Positions 1-9,604 of a stretch of 64,000 bases of DNA are shown one piece after another. Position 1 is the stretch's first letter; every line of letters starts with the position of its first letter. The stretch covers positions 2,542,001 to 2,606,000 of the forward strand of contig CBDCMP010000007.1 of the NCBI GenBank assembly GCA_965218985.1, written 5' to 3'. Made by a program: the position numbers and the translations under genes. Source of the stretch: Pseudopedobacter sp965218985 (GTDB taxonomy: Bacteria > Bacteroidota > Bacteroidia > Sphingobacteriales > Sphingobacteriaceae). The notes below the pieces were generated by a model. It made no database searches, was not told the DNA's origin, and saw only the letters and a program-made list of their open reading frames with translations.

Positions 1-721
1 GCTGTTTAAAAATCCTTATCTCATCTCTATCAATAATTCTTTAGAGCAGCATACTTATAAAGCGGTGAACTTCATCAAAACTCAACTAAAACCCAAAAAA
101 GTCATCCTGGTGAGAAGTGGCCAATCAGATGAATATAAATATGCAGTGCCTTTTAAGAAAGGCATGGATAGTTTAGCAAAAGGCTTGCCTTTTTCAGAAA
201 TTGGCATAAAAGCAGTAGGATATGAGCATGTTTATAAATCTTTGAATCCGACAGGTTTAAACGTGATTGTGCTCCCTGCAACTGATAGATTTTTTTTAAT
301 GGCGATCCTGAAAAAGTTGGATGAATTAAGTTCCACTTACCAGATAGCGGTAATCGGTCATCCCGGTTGGGAGAAAGCCGCATTTCTTGATTTTAACCAG
401 CTCGAAAGACTGAACACTTATATCACTTCTGCGTACCAGGTTGATTATAAATCTGCCAGGAATGCTGATTTTGTGAAATATTACCGTTCCAATTACTCTT
501 TGGAACCTAGTGAATATGCTTTCAAAGGATTTGATATCGGCTATTATTTCGGCATGTTGATGGAGAAGTACAATAAAAACTTCTTAAAGGAAATGACGAA
601 ACAACCGTTTGACGGAATCCATAATGATTTCAATTTCTCCAAGAATGACCAATTTGGTTATTATAATACCAGCTTGATGGTCTTGAAATATCAATATGGA
701 GAATTAAAGAAGGTCAATTGA
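1..721 (+). CDS. C-terminal part of a periplasmic-binding-protein-like protein (left edge, partial)
   Basis: The frame is open to the window edge, so only the last 240 residues are seen and the GTG at 65 is not the true start. The sequence has the look of the C-terminal lobe of a type-1 periplasmic-binding-protein fold (alternating beta/alpha, a GHPGWEKA turn, a late FDIGYYFG segment). In Bacteroidetes such lobes often follow LysM repeats in cell-envelope proteins; that is an inference here because the N-terminus is missing. The stop overlaps nothing but lies one base before the next ATG, so the two genes are probably co-transcribed and translationally coupled. Confidence 0.55.
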   Translation, partial: LFKNPYLISINNSLEQHTYKAVNFIKTQLKPKKVILVRSGQSDEYKYAVPFKKGMDSLAKGLPFSEIGIKAVGYEHVYKSLNPTGLNVIVLPATDRFFLMAILKKLDELSSTYQIAVIGHPGWEKAAFLDFNQLERLNTYITSAYQVDYKSARNADFVKYYRSNYSLEPSEYAFKGFDIGYYFGMLMEKYNKNFLKEMTKQPFDGIHNDFNFSKNDQFGYYNTSLMVLKYQYGELKKVN

Positions 722-722
722 G

Positions 723-1916
723 ATGAAAGCGATTCATCAATTAGCCACTTTTCAGAACATTTTAAAGCAATATGACGCAAAAGAACCTTTACATCGCTTT
801 TTGGCTCAATATTATCGGCAGCATAAGCAGATGGGTTCCAAAGACCGAAAGCTCGCCAGCCGCTTGCTATATGATTATTACCGATTAGGCGATGCTTTAA
901 AAGATGAACCCGCAGAGAATCGTTTGATGGTGGCTGAATTTTTATGCAATGACCAAACCAACTCGTTTCTGAATCATTTTAAACCTGAATGGGATGCGGT
1001 GATTCATTTCTTGCTGAAGGATAAGTTGAAGATGGTAAAAAATCAATTCCCTTCTTTTCAATTGGATGAGGTCTTCCCTTTCGGGGATCATCTTTCTGAA
1101 GGGGTGGATCGAGCTTCCTTCCTTACCTCCTTTTTTGTTCAGCCTGATCTTTACCTCAGGATGAAGAGTGGACAGGAGAAGCATATCACCAAGGCGCTGA
1201 CAGGAGCCGATGTGCATTTCACCGTCATCGATGATCATACATTGGCCTTGCCCAATGGTACTAAACTGGATCAAATCATCCCTGAAAAAGGAATTTATGA
1301 GGTGCAGGATAGCTCTTCACAAAAAGCGGGAGCATTTTTTAAGCCTCAAAAATGGGATAAATGGTGGGATTGCTGTGCCGCATCGGGCGGAAAATCTTTG
1401 CTCTTGCACGATGAGCAGCCGGAGATTAAATTACTGGTGTCAGACAACCGGGAATCTATTTTGGAGAATTTACAACAACGATTTGCATGGGCAGGCATCA
1501 GCAATTATCAGAAAAAGATCTTTGATTTGACACTCAGCCAAGATTTATTTTTACATGACTACGAGTTTGACGGAATTATTTTTGATGCTCCATGCAGCGG
1601 CTCAGGAACCTGGGGAAGAACGCCCGAGATGATCACTCAATTCGCCGAACATAAAATTAAATTCTTCACCGAATTACAAAGAAAGATAGCCGCCAATGTG
1701 GTCAAATATTTAAAACCAGGCAAACCTTTGATTTACATCACCTGCTCGGTTTTCAAAGAAGAGAACGAAGAACAGGTGGAGTGGCTGAGTGAAAAATTCA
1801 ATCTGACAGTGGAAAGCCAACAACTCATAAAGGGTTATGAAGCTAAGGCTGATACGATGTTTGTGACAAGGTTGATAGCAAGTCAACTTTCGTTCCGGCC
1901 CAAGCGGAAAAATTGA
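723..1916 (+). CDS. RsmB/NOP-family RNA (cytosine-5) methyltransferase
   Basis: Predicted SAM-dependent m5C methyltransferase acting on rRNA or tRNA. Visible motifs are the SAM-binding motif I variant DCCAASGGKSL (residues 216-226), motif IV DAPCSGSG (288-295, Cys291) and motif VI ITCS (Cys341, the expected catalytic cysteine), with the EVQDSSSQ segment (193-200) typical of the family just ahead. The first 190 residues resemble the NusB-like/RNA-contact part of such enzymes but are poorly conserved. At 397 residues it is of normal size. It follows the preceding gene by one base. The exact RNA target cannot be told from sequence. Confidence 0.85.
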   Translation: MKAIHQLATFQNILKQYDAKEPLHRFLAQYYRQHKQMGSKDRKLASRLLYDYYRLGDALKDEPAENRLMVAEFLCNDQTNSFLNHFKPEWDAVIHFLLKDKLKMVKNQFPSFQLDEVFPFGDHLSEGVDRASFLTSFFVQPDLYLRMKSGQEKHITKALTGADVHFTVIDDHTLALPNGTKLDQIIPEKGIYEVQDSSSQKAGAFFKPQKWDKWWDCCAASGGKSLLLHDEQPEIKLLVSDNRESILENLQQRFAWAGISNYQKKIFDLTLSQDLFLHDYEFDGIIFDAPCSGSGTWGRTPEMITQFAEHKIKFFTELQRKIAANVVKYLKPGKPLIYITCSVFKEENEEQVEWLSEKFNLTVESQQLIKGYEAKADTMFVTRLIASQLSFRPKRKN

Positions 1917-1941
1917 ATTGATAGGCCGAAATTGATGCAAA

Positions 1942-1979
1942 GTGGTTCTATATTCATCAGTCATCCTGTATAGAACCAC
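1942..1979. terminator. Inverted repeat between convergent genes
   Basis: An 11-bp perfect stem (1942-1952 with 1969-1979) and a 16-base loop sit between two convergent genes. There is no strong T-tract on either side, so this is a probable but not certain terminator. Confidence 0.45.
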
Positions 1980-2040
1980 CTTCTCCTAAAAAAGCTGAAT
2001 AGCTGTGAAATCCTCTTAAAATAAAGGCAACTGAAGCAAA

Positions 2041-3675
2041 TTATTCTTTAGCCAAAAACGGATAGCTGTAATCAACCGGGGGATCAAAAGTTTCCTTAAT
2101 GGTTCTTGGTGAAACCCAACGTAATAGATTGATCATGCTGCCGGCTTTATCATTGGTTCCTGAACCTCTAGCGCCACCAAAGGGTTGCTGACCCACCACA
2201 GCTCCCGTACATTTATCATTGATGTAAAAGTTCCCTGCCGAATTCTTCAAGGCTATGGAAGCTTCTTCAATGGCATAACGATCCTGAGCGAAAATAGCTC
2301 CTGTTAAAGCATATACGGAAGTTTCATCAACCAATTTTAAAGTGGCAGAGAAATCAGCGTCTTCATAAACATAAATTGTTAAAACCGGGCCGAAAAGTTC
2401 TTCGCACATGGTGGTGTATTTCGGATCATCAGCCACGATGATGGTGGGCTCAATAAAATAACCTTTGGATTTATCACAACCACCTCCGCAGATGACTGCT
2501 GCATCCTTATCTTTTTTCGCCTGATCTAAATATTTGGCAAGCTTATCGAAAGATTTTTCATCAATCACTGCATTGATGAAATTGGAAAAATCTTCTGCCG
2601 GCCCCATTTTAAAAGAATTCACATCTTTAAGCATTGATTCTTTCATTTGCGGCCATAATGATTTTGGGATATAAGCTCTGGAAGCTGCAGAACATTTTTG
2701 TCCCTGATATTCAAATGCTCCTCTTACAATTCCTGTCGCAGCTGCTTTCACGTCGGCAGAAGCATGAACAATGATGAAATCTTTTCCCCCGGTTTCTCCA
2801 ACTATCCTTGGGTAGCTTTTATATTTATGGATATGAGCTCCTATGGTTTTCCAGATGTGTTGAAAAACGCCTGTTGAACCCGTGAAATGGATCCCTGAAA
2901 AATCAGGATGACTAAAAATGACGTTGCCCACCTCAGGCCCATCGGCATAAATCAGATTGATGACCCCGTCAGGTACTCCAGCTTCTTTAAAGATTTTCAT
3001 CACCACATTCGCGGCATAAACCTGGGTGTCGGCTGGTTTCCAAACCACCACATTTCCCATCATGGCACAAGAGGCTGGCAAATTTCCGGCAATAGCTGTG
3101 AAATTAAATGGTGTCAGGGCGAAGATGAATCCTTCTAAAGGACGCTGCTCCAGGCGGTTCCAAACACCACGGGGTGAAACCGGCGGCTGCTGCGCATAAA
3201 TATCAGCCATATAACTTACATTGAATCGCAAAAAATCTATCAGCTCACATGCAGAATCAATCTCAGCCTGAAAAGCGTTTTTAGATTGCCCCAGCATTGT
3301 GGCGGCATTCAATTCATACCTGTATTTGTCTGCTATTAAGTCCGCAGCCTTTAAAAATATGGAAGCCCGGTGTTCCCACCCTAAATCCTCCCAATCCTTT
3401 TTTGCCTTCAATGCTGCATCAATCGCTTTCTCCACGTGGCTTTTATCTCCATAATTAAAATAACCTAATACATGTCCATGATCATGTGGCGGACGAATAG
3501 CTCTTTTATTTTCTGTAGTTACCTCTTCACTTCCAATATACATGGGAATATCCTCCTCTTTACTTCTGGCAAGAGCTAGCGCGTCTTTTAATAGTGCTCT
3601 TTCCTTGCTCCCGGGAGCATAGCTTAAGATGGGTTCATTGGTTGGTACAGGTACTTTAAAAAATCCTTTTAACAT
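2041..3675 (-). CDS. pruA: L-glutamate gamma-semialdehyde dehydrogenase (delta-1-pyrroline-5-carboxylate dehydrogenase)
   Basis: Oxidises glutamate semialdehyde to glutamate with NAD+, the second step of proline breakdown. The aldehyde-dehydrogenase fold is complete: GETGGKDF carries the general-base Glu294 and GQKCSAASR the nucleophile Cys328 (numbered from the chosen start). The frame extends to 3684, but the ATG at 3675 gives the MLKGFFKVPVPTNEP start usual for Bacteroidetes homologues. A -7-like box TATCTTTG lies on the minus strand at 3702-3709 upstream; no matching -33 box was found at the right distance. The single-domain form, without the PutA proline dehydrogenase half, is normal for this phylum. 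Confidence 0.95.
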   Translation of the reverse strand: MLKGFFKVPVPTNEPILSYAPGSKERALLKDALALARSKEEDIPMYIGSEEVTTENKRAIRPPHDHGHVLGYFNYGDKSHVEKAIDAALKAKKDWEDLGWEHRASIFLKAADLIADKYRYELNAATMLGQSKNAFQAEIDSACELIDFLRFNVSYMADIYAQQPPVSPRGVWNRLEQRPLEGFIFALTPFNFTAIAGNLPASCAMMGNVVVWKPADTQVYAANVVMKIFKEAGVPDGVINLIYADGPEVGNVIFSHPDFSGIHFTGSTGVFQHIWKTIGAHIHKYKSYPRIVGETGGKDFIIVHASADVKAAATGIVRGAFEYQGQKCSAASRAYIPKSLWPQMKESMLKDVNSFKMGPAEDFSNFINAVIDEKSFDKLAKYLDQAKKDKDAAVICGGGCDKSKGYFIEPTIIVADDPKYTTMCEELFGPVLTIYVYEDADFSATLKLVDETSVYALTGAIFAQDRYAIEEASIALKNSAGNFYINDKCTGAVVGQQPFGGARGSGTNDKAGSMINLLRWVSPRTIKETFDPPVDYSYPFLAKE

Positions 3676-3871
3676 AAATCTCAATTTTAATAACGGAGAG
3701 GCAAAGATAAGTTTTTAGCCCAAACAGGCTGTTCTCTCCCTGTCAAATTAAATTAACGCTTCTGAATATGCTAATTGTGGTATGATCAATCACCTGTAAA
3801 GAGTGTGTTATATTTGATCATTTACATCTTCATTCACATACCGATTCCTATATTTGGTTTTCAAACTCAAT

Positions 3872-4654
3872 ATGCGTATTAAAAAAATATTCCCTTTTGT
3901 TGTGGCTATTGCCTCCTCTTTGTTGATATCATGGGGAGTCACCGGTCACAGAACCATTGCTAAAATAGCAGAAAATCACCTTACAGCCAAGGCGAGATCA
4001 GCTGTAAAATCTTTATTGGGAACAGCATCCATCCCGTTGGTGAGTACTTATGCTGATGAAATCAGGTATAGTGATGAATACAAATATACCGCACCATGGC
4101 ATTATTTGAACCTGCCATTAGGATTGACCTACGATCAGTTTGTGAATGCGGTTCAAACGGACACAAGTGCGAATGTGTATCATGCTTTATTGAAAATGGA
4201 GCAGCAATTAAAGGACCCTAAAAGCACGAAAACCGACAAAACGTTTGCTTTAAAAATGATCATTCATTTTGTCGGAGATTTACATCAACCCATGCATATC
4301 AGCAGAGAGGAAGACCAGGGCGGGAATAAAATAAAACTTAAGTTTCAGGGAAGAGACACCAATCTTCATGCTTTGTGGGATAGCGGTTTAATCGAATACA
4401 ATGGTTTCACTTTCACGGAGATGGCTACTGCTTTTGATGATGTTAGTGACCCTCAAATCAAGCAATGGCAAAGTGATCCGTTGGTTAGATGGCTCTACGA
4501 ATCGTATCAGATCAGTTCCAAATTATACGCTGAGGTGGAGAAAAACCCGAATCTGGATTATAACTATTATCCTAATCATGCCGAAATCTATAAAGAACAG
4601 ATCCAAAAAGCAGGCATTCGTTTAGCGGGGTTGCTGAATCAGATTTATAAATGA
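3872..4654 (+). CDS. Secreted S1/P1-type nuclease
   Basis: Zinc-dependent single-strand nuclease/3'-nucleotidase family. A signal peptide covers about residues 1-20 from the ATG at 3872; cleavage would leave the conserved Trp at the mature N-terminus, whose backbone and side His (WGVTGH) bind zinc. Further expected zinc ligands are seen in HFVGDLHQPMH and in NLHALWD. The frame can be opened six codons earlier at a TTG (3854), but the ATG start gives a better signal peptide. The protein is about 260 residues, normal for bacterial members, and probably periplasmic or exported. It lies alone, convergent with the next gene. Confidence 0.88.
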   Translation: MRIKKIFPFVVAIASSLLISWGVTGHRTIAKIAENHLTAKARSAVKSLLGTASIPLVSTYADEIRYSDEYKYTAPWHYLNLPLGLTYDQFVNAVQTDTSANVYHALLKMEQQLKDPKSTKTDKTFALKMIIHFVGDLHQPMHISREEDQGGNKIKLKFQGRDTNLHALWDSGLIEYNGFTFTEMATAFDDVSDPQIKQWQSDPLVRWLYESYQISSKLYAEVEKNPNLDYNYYPNHAEIYKEQIQKAGIRLAGLLNQIYK

Positions 4655-4655
4655 T

Positions 4656-5561
4656 TTAATGATATTTCTCCATTCCATCCGCCGGTTTCCAGGTGGATTT
4701 TGGCTCATAATAATGCCATAGCATACTGGATAACTTTCTGATGAGGGCATAACCTTCATTATTATATTCCCAACTTTGGTCTTGTTGATTTTTGGTGGTT
4801 ATACAGAAAACATAGTCCCCATGAGGGGCATTCACCAAAGCGACTTCTGATCTGGCTGCATCCACGGCACCTTGTTTGGACGCAACCTGAATGTATGGTG
4901 GAATCTGAGACAGTGCCTCGCCGTCCCAATATATCCTAACTAAATTTCTATACATTCTTTCACTTGCAGCAGGACTCACGGCTTTCCCCTCTCTTATTTT
5001 AGTAAGCAATACTGCCATTTCTTTGGGAGAAGTCATCCCCCAGCCATACTTTTTCCAAAGATCAAACCGGTCCGGAATTCGGCTATTGATCCTAAGGGCC
5101 GAAAAACCATTGTCCGCTAACCAATTATTGACATGCTGCCCGCTCACCAATTTTTGAAGCCATAAACTTGCTGTATTGTCACTCATGGTGATACTGAGCA
5201 TTTGCACCTTGCTGAGCGCAATTTTTTCACCATCCTTAAAAGAGCCTAAAATATCAGAACCTGCATATAAAAGACTGTCGCAATAAATAAGCTCCTGCTG
5301 ATAATTTAAATTCCCTTTCTCAATTTCATCAAACACCGTGCACATGAGAGGTACTTTAATCATACTGGCTGTTGGAAAAAGACTATCGGCATGGTAAGTG
5401 GCTGCTCTTCCTGTCTTTAAATTCTCCACATAAATACCTACCTCGCCTTTGAATCCTTTAACCAAATCAGTTAAGTTCTTTTCCAGTCTCCTATCATTTT
5501 TTTGTGCCAAAGCAGTTAATGGCATCAATCCTATCCATATTAGAAATAAATTCTTTTTCAT
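4656..5561 (-). CDS. Class A beta-lactamase-fold serine hydrolase (Beta-lactamase2 family)
   Basis: Exported protein (signal peptide ending near LTALAQ) with the penicillin-binding/beta-lactamase fold. The SxxK motif is present (SMIK near residue 68) and the SDN motif is present (MSDNTAS). The third motif reads KQG (ASKQGAVD) rather than KTG/KSG, and the omega-loop segment PDRFDLWKKYGWG has no ExxLN, so the deacylating Glu166 of true class A enzymes is not visible. It is therefore better regarded as a cell-wall or unknown serine acylase/hydrolase than a proven resistance enzyme. It is transcribed towards the S1/P1 nuclease, with its stop one base past that gene's stop. Confidence 0.8.
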   Translation of the reverse strand: MKKNLFLIWIGLMPLTALAQKNDRRLEKNLTDLVKGFKGEVGIYVENLKTGRAATYHADSLFPTASMIKVPLMCTVFDEIEKGNLNYQQELIYCDSLLYAGSDILGSFKDGEKIALSKVQMLSITMSDNTASLWLQKLVSGQHVNNWLADNGFSALRINSRIPDRFDLWKKYGWGMTSPKEMAVLLTKIREGKAVSPAASERMYRNLVRIYWDGEALSQIPPYIQVASKQGAVDAARSEVALVNAPHGDYVFCITTKNQQDQSWEYNNEGYALIRKLSSMLWHYYEPKSTWKPADGMEKYH

Positions 5562-5613
5562 TAGTTTTATTTGTAAACTTTAATTTGGCTAAATTTACGA
5601 ATTAGAATTTCTA

Positions 5614-6678
5614 ATGCAGATTCTTCGATATCTTCTATTTCCTTTTTCACTCATTTATGGTTGTATTATTCTATTACGTAATTGCTTTTATGATTGGGGC
5701 TGGCTAAAAAGTCACGAATTCAAAACACGGATCATTTCTGTTGGGAATTTAGAGGTTGGAGGTTCCGGCAAAACGCCAATGGTGGAATATCTCATCGCAT
5801 TATTAAAGAATGATCGTCAAATCTCCGTTTTAAGCCGTGGATATGGTCGTAAAACTAAAGGTTTCAGGTGGGTTGAGACCGATGATGAGGCCACACAAAG
5901 TGGAGATGAACCTTTACAAATCAAGCAAAAATTTCCAAAGGTTTCAGTGGCGGTTTGTGAAGATCGTGTTTCAGGAATGGAGAAGATTGAAAAACAATAT
6001 GATTTGATAGTAATGGATGATGCCTATCAGCATCGGGCGGTCAAACCAGGTCTAAGTATATTATTGTTTGATTACCAACAATTTAAAAAAACAAAATTAT
6101 TATTGCCGACAGGAAACTATCGTGAACCTTTCAGCGAACGCAAAAGAGCTGACATCCTGATCATCACCAAAACACCTGAAAATATCTCTTCCGCCGAACG
6201 ACAAAAAATCCTTACTGATATAAAATCATTTCCGCATCAACAGGTTTTCTCCAGTTCTATCATTTATGATACAGAGTTACGGCATATCTTTAATGGCAAG
6301 CCTTTTAAATCAGATGAAATTAAGCCAGGCACCCAGGTTCTCCTGGTCACCGGCATCGCTAAAACATCTCCTTTATTGGGAGAAATAAGAAAATATAGTG
6401 GGGCAATCATTCATCACGCCTATGCAGATCATCATCCTTTTACCGAAAAAAATATGCTTAAACTTGTGACCGATTTTGAAGCGATCTCCGATCCTGATAA
6501 AATTATCATCACCACACAAAAAGATGCGGTAAAATTAAAGGCTGAGGAGTTTAGACAGATTCTGAGGGATTGTCCGATTTATGAATGGCCGATCTCCATC
6601 AGCATCAACGAGGATAAAAAAAAAGAATTCGATAATTTAATCAAAGAATATGCTCAATTACATCAGAGAATCAGTTGA
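5614..6678 (+). CDS. lpxK: Tetraacyldisaccharide 4'-kinase
   Basis: Phosphorylates the 4' position of the lipid A disaccharide precursor, a late step of lipid A synthesis at the inner membrane. An N-terminal hydrophobic stretch (about 1-22) anchors it and the P-loop GGSGKTP lies at about residues 49-55. DDAYQHRAV matches the conserved family segment used in catalysis. At 354 residues it is slightly longer than the typical 325-350. Its last 29 bases overlap the start of the purine nucleoside phosphorylase gene in another frame, which implies coupled translation. Confidence 0.95.
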   Translation: MQILRYLLFPFSLIYGCIILLRNCFYDWGWLKSHEFKTRIISVGNLEVGGSGKTPMVEYLIALLKNDRQISVLSRGYGRKTKGFRWVETDDEATQSGDEPLQIKQKFPKVSVAVCEDRVSGMEKIEKQYDLIVMDDAYQHRAVKPGLSILLFDYQQFKKTKLLLPTGNYREPFSERKRADILIITKTPENISSAERQKILTDIKSFPHQQVFSSSIIYDTELRHIFNGKPFKSDEIKPGTQVLLVTGIAKTSPLLGEIRKYSGAIIHHAYADHHPFTEKNMLKLVTDFEAISDPDKIIITTQKDAVKLKAEEFRQILRDCPIYEWPISISINEDKKKEFDNLIKEYAQLHQRIS

Positions 6679-7465
6679 ATTCATCAAACATAAAATAGGA
6701 GATTTCAGTCCAGAAGTGGGCATCATACTTGGAACCGGATTAGGTGCCCTGGTAAATGAAATAAAGGTGGAGTACCAGTTGATGTACTCCAATATTCCTA
6801 ATTTCCCTATCTCCACTTTAGAGTTTCATTCCGGGAAACTGATTTTTGGAGTTTTGGCCGGAAAAAAAGTAGTGGCTATGCAAGGTCGGCTTCATTATTA
6901 CGAAGGCTATGACATGAAACAGATCACTTTCCCTGTTCGAGTTTTAAAAATGTTGGGCATAAAACAGTTATTCGTCTCCAACGCCAGTGGTGCTTTAAAT
7001 CCGACATTCAAAAAGGGGGACTTGATGATTATCGAAGATCATATCAACCTTCAGCCTGATAATCCGCTGCTTGGAACTAATTACGAGGAGTTAGGTCCGC
7101 GTTTCCCAGATATGAGTGCACCCTATGATCCCATTTTAATTGAAAAAGCGATCAGCATCGCAAAAGAAAAGAATATAAACTGCCATAAAGGCGTTTATGT
7201 GTCTGTGACCGGGCCAAATTTAGAGACTAAAGCAGAATATAAATACTTAAGAATCATTGGTGCCGATGCGGTGGGAATGAGCACGGTTCCTGAAGTGATT
7301 GTCGCCAATCATATGAGTTTACCCGTTTTTGCAATTTCTGTTTTAACAGATGAGGGTTTTCCGGAAAGCTTGCAGGCGGTGTCTGTTGAGGAGATCATCA
7401 GAGTTGCAGGTGAAGCCGAACCCAAGATGACCACTATTTTAAAAGAGCTGATATTACAACTTTAA
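6650..7465 (+). CDS. Purine-nucleoside phosphorylase (trimeric PNP family)
   Basis: Cleaves purine nucleosides with phosphate for base salvage. Family motifs are clear: the glycine-rich phosphate site GTGLGALV, the HSGKL and GRLHYYEGY segments, SNASGAL, and the MSTVPEV segment near the substrate site. Length 271 is that of trimeric PNPs. The ATG at 6650 lies inside lpxK, a 29-base overlap, and the next gene starts 2 bases after the stop, so lpxK, this gene and the porin form one transcription unit although the functions are unrelated. Confidence 0.93.
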   Translation: MLNYIRESVEFIKHKIGDFSPEVGIILGTGLGALVNEIKVEYQLMYSNIPNFPISTLEFHSGKLIFGVLAGKKVVAMQGRLHYYEGYDMKQITFPVRVLKMLGIKQLFVSNASGALNPTFKKGDLMIIEDHINLQPDNPLLGTNYEELGPRFPDMSAPYDPILIEKAISIAKEKNINCHKGVYVSVTGPNLETKAEYKYLRIIGADAVGMSTVPEVIVANHMSLPVFAISVLTDEGFPESLQAVSVEEIIRVAGEAEPKMTTILKELILQL

Positions 7466-7467
7466 TT

Positions 7468-9495
7468 TTGAAAAAACTTCTATTCCTTTTTGCATTCATC
7501 TCTTTATATGGAGTCTCCGTTGCTCAGGTTTTGCCTCCGCGATCCGTACCTTTTCCTTCTCCAACACAAAGGGGAGAGAATCCTACAGCAGAGAATTCCG
7601 ACGAGAACATTGACTCGCTGAGAGCGAAGCTGGACGCAAAGAGAGATTCCATCGTTTACACCTCTAAATACATTAAAGTTACCAAAGAACGGTTTTTAAG
7701 AGATAGTACCAGGTTGTTTCTGTTGGACACCACCACGAAAGATTTTCAGAGGTACAGGGTGATAGACCAGCCCGAACATCCTACGATGAATTTAGGATTG
7801 AATGGTTTGGCTTACCGGGATCTGTTATTTGAACCAGCAAAAACCATTGGTTTTGATGTAGGCTATCATTATTACGACCGATATCTGTTGAATCCGGAAG
7901 ATATCACCTATTACAGAGCCCGCTCCCCCTATTCCGAATTGTATTTCACCACCACTTCTTTTGGAAGGCAAACCGAACAAACCTTTCACGTCATTCATTC
8001 ACAAAATATAAAACCAAATTGGAATATCGGTGCTAGCTTTGCGAAAATAGGTTCTCGACCGTATTATGGTGCGCCGGCTAAAAATGCCGATAAACTTACC
8101 GTAAATCATCTAAATGCTGCCTTTTGGACCTGGTATGAATCTAAAAACAAAAGGTATACTTTACTGGCAAACGGCACTTTCAATAACCTGAAGACCTACG
8201 ATAATGGATCCATTTTAAACGATTCGATTTTTACCACTACCACCAACATTGGTCCTGAATACGAAAATGCAAGATTGAACACCGCAAGGCATAACTGGAG
8301 GAATAATAGCCTTTATCTGAAACAATTTTATAATATTGGTAAACAAAAATCCATTGACAGCAATTCCAACGTTTTGCCAACCCAAAGGGTAAGCTATAAA
8401 TTGCTGTTTAACACTCAAAAATACTTTTTTACCAATGAGGGATTTGATGCTTCAGCACTTTTAAAGAACTATTATATTTATCAAGATTCCTCAAAAACTT
8501 CAGATTCCACCATTGTTGAACACTTGCAGAATGAATTCAATTATAGTTTTTATTTGCGGGGTAATAGCGTCTCTTTCCTTAAAAACGAATTGAAGGTCAA
8601 TGTGGGTTTGCAACATGATTTCTATAAGTATCAGCAATTCGATTACCAGCCTGATTTCCAAAATATCACACTGAAAGGAGATGCTGACTATAGTTTTAAT
8701 GATAAAGCAAGTCTGAACTTAGATGTAAAACAAATTGTACAGGGCAGAGATTTTGGAGATTTCCTATACGAAGCTAAATTAGAGACTAAGCTGAGCAAGA
8801 CCGTGGGCAGCGTCATTTTAGAAGCTTATTCTCAAAATCAAAGTCCGGCTATTACTTTTGAAAGGCAAATCTCTAATCATTATAAATGGAATTTAAATTT
8901 TGACAAAGTTAAAACCCAGCATTTAGGATTCTCTTTTGTAAATCCCAAATATCATTTCCTGGCTAAAGCGGAGTATTACCTGGTGGCAAATCATTTGTAT
9001 TTCTCTCAGGGAGATGACGGTGATGCCTATCCTGCACAATTGGGCAGTAAGATCAATCTTTTAAAACTGAGTTTAAGGAAAGATTTCCATTTCGGGAAGT
9101 TCACTTTTGAGAATTACCTGGTGTATCAGAAAACAGATTTTGAAAGTGTGTTGAGGACACCTGAGATTTACACATTCCATAGCTTTTATTTCCATAATGT
9201 CTTTTTCAAAGTGCTCAAGGCAGAATTTGGTGTGGATGTGAGCTATTTCAGTAAATACACCGCTCCTTCCTATGCACCAGCCATCGGACAGTTTTACAAT
9301 GGCGATGCCGTGCAGTTTGACACCTATCCAATCGCGGATGTTTGGGCAAGAACCAACTGGAAGCGGGTGAATATCTTTCTAAGATATGATTATGTGAATA
9401 AAGGTTTGTTCAGCAATGGTTATTATACTGTTAACCGTTATCCAATGCCTTACCCCTCCGCTAAATTCGGGCTGAGCTGGAGATTTTATGACTAG
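7468..9495 (+). CDS. Putative outer-membrane porin of Bacteroidetes
   Basis: A TTG start two bases after the preceding stop gives a signal peptide (MKKLLFLFAF through SVAQ). The rest is rich in aromatic and alternating polar/hydrophobic segments and ends in Phe-Tyr-Asp (SWRFYD), as expected for a large beta-barrel. The sequence fits the Bacteroidetes putative porin family (PF14121-like), which is uncharacterised in most species. A low-complexity, Pro/Ser-rich stretch follows the signal peptide. The substrate is unknown. An inverted repeat (9553-9581) follows and probably ends transcription. Confidence 0.82.
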   Translation: MKKLLFLFAFISLYGVSVAQVLPPRSVPFPSPTQRGENPTAENSDENIDSLRAKLDAKRDSIVYTSKYIKVTKERFLRDSTRLFLLDTTTKDFQRYRVIDQPEHPTMNLGLNGLAYRDLLFEPAKTIGFDVGYHYYDRYLLNPEDITYYRARSPYSELYFTTTSFGRQTEQTFHVIHSQNIKPNWNIGASFAKIGSRPYYGAPAKNADKLTVNHLNAAFWTWYESKNKRYTLLANGTFNNLKTYDNGSILNDSIFTTTTNIGPEYENARLNTARHNWRNNSLYLKQFYNIGKQKSIDSNSNVLPTQRVSYKLLFNTQKYFFTNEGFDASALLKNYYIYQDSSKTSDSTIVEHLQNEFNYSFYLRGNSVSFLKNELKVNVGLQHDFYKYQQFDYQPDFQNITLKGDADYSFNDKASLNLDVKQIVQGRDFGDFLYEAKLETKLSKTVGSVILEAYSQNQSPAITFERQISNHYKWNLNFDKVKTQHLGFSFVNPKYHFLAKAEYYLVANHLYFSQGDDGDAYPAQLGSKINLLKLSLRKDFHFGKFTFENYLVYQKTDFESVLRTPEIYTFHSFYFHNVFFKVLKAEFGVDVSYFSKYTAPSYAPAIGQFYNGDAVQFDTYPIADVWARTNWKRVNIFLRYDYVNKGLFSNGYYTVNRYPMPYPSAKFGLSWRFYD

Positions 9496-9552
9496 CTTTA
9501 CCGTTCTGTTTAACATTCTCATTCAGAAAAATCATCATTCACTTTTACAAAA

Positions 9553-9581
9553 AATCCTGCCCCTTTTTAAAAGACAGGATT
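9553..9581. terminator. Probable bidirectional terminator after the porin and aconitase genes
   Basis: A 7-bp stem AATCCTG (9553-9559) / CAGGATT (9575-9581) has its loop rich in T and A. It lies in the gap between two convergent genes. Confidence 0.5.
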
Positions 9582-9604
9582 GTTAATTGTATCTGGATAG
9601 CTAA

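Noticed and set aside
4656..5561. Antibiotic-resistance class A beta-lactamase
   Set aside because: Neither ExxLN nor KTG is present, so the label is not supported.
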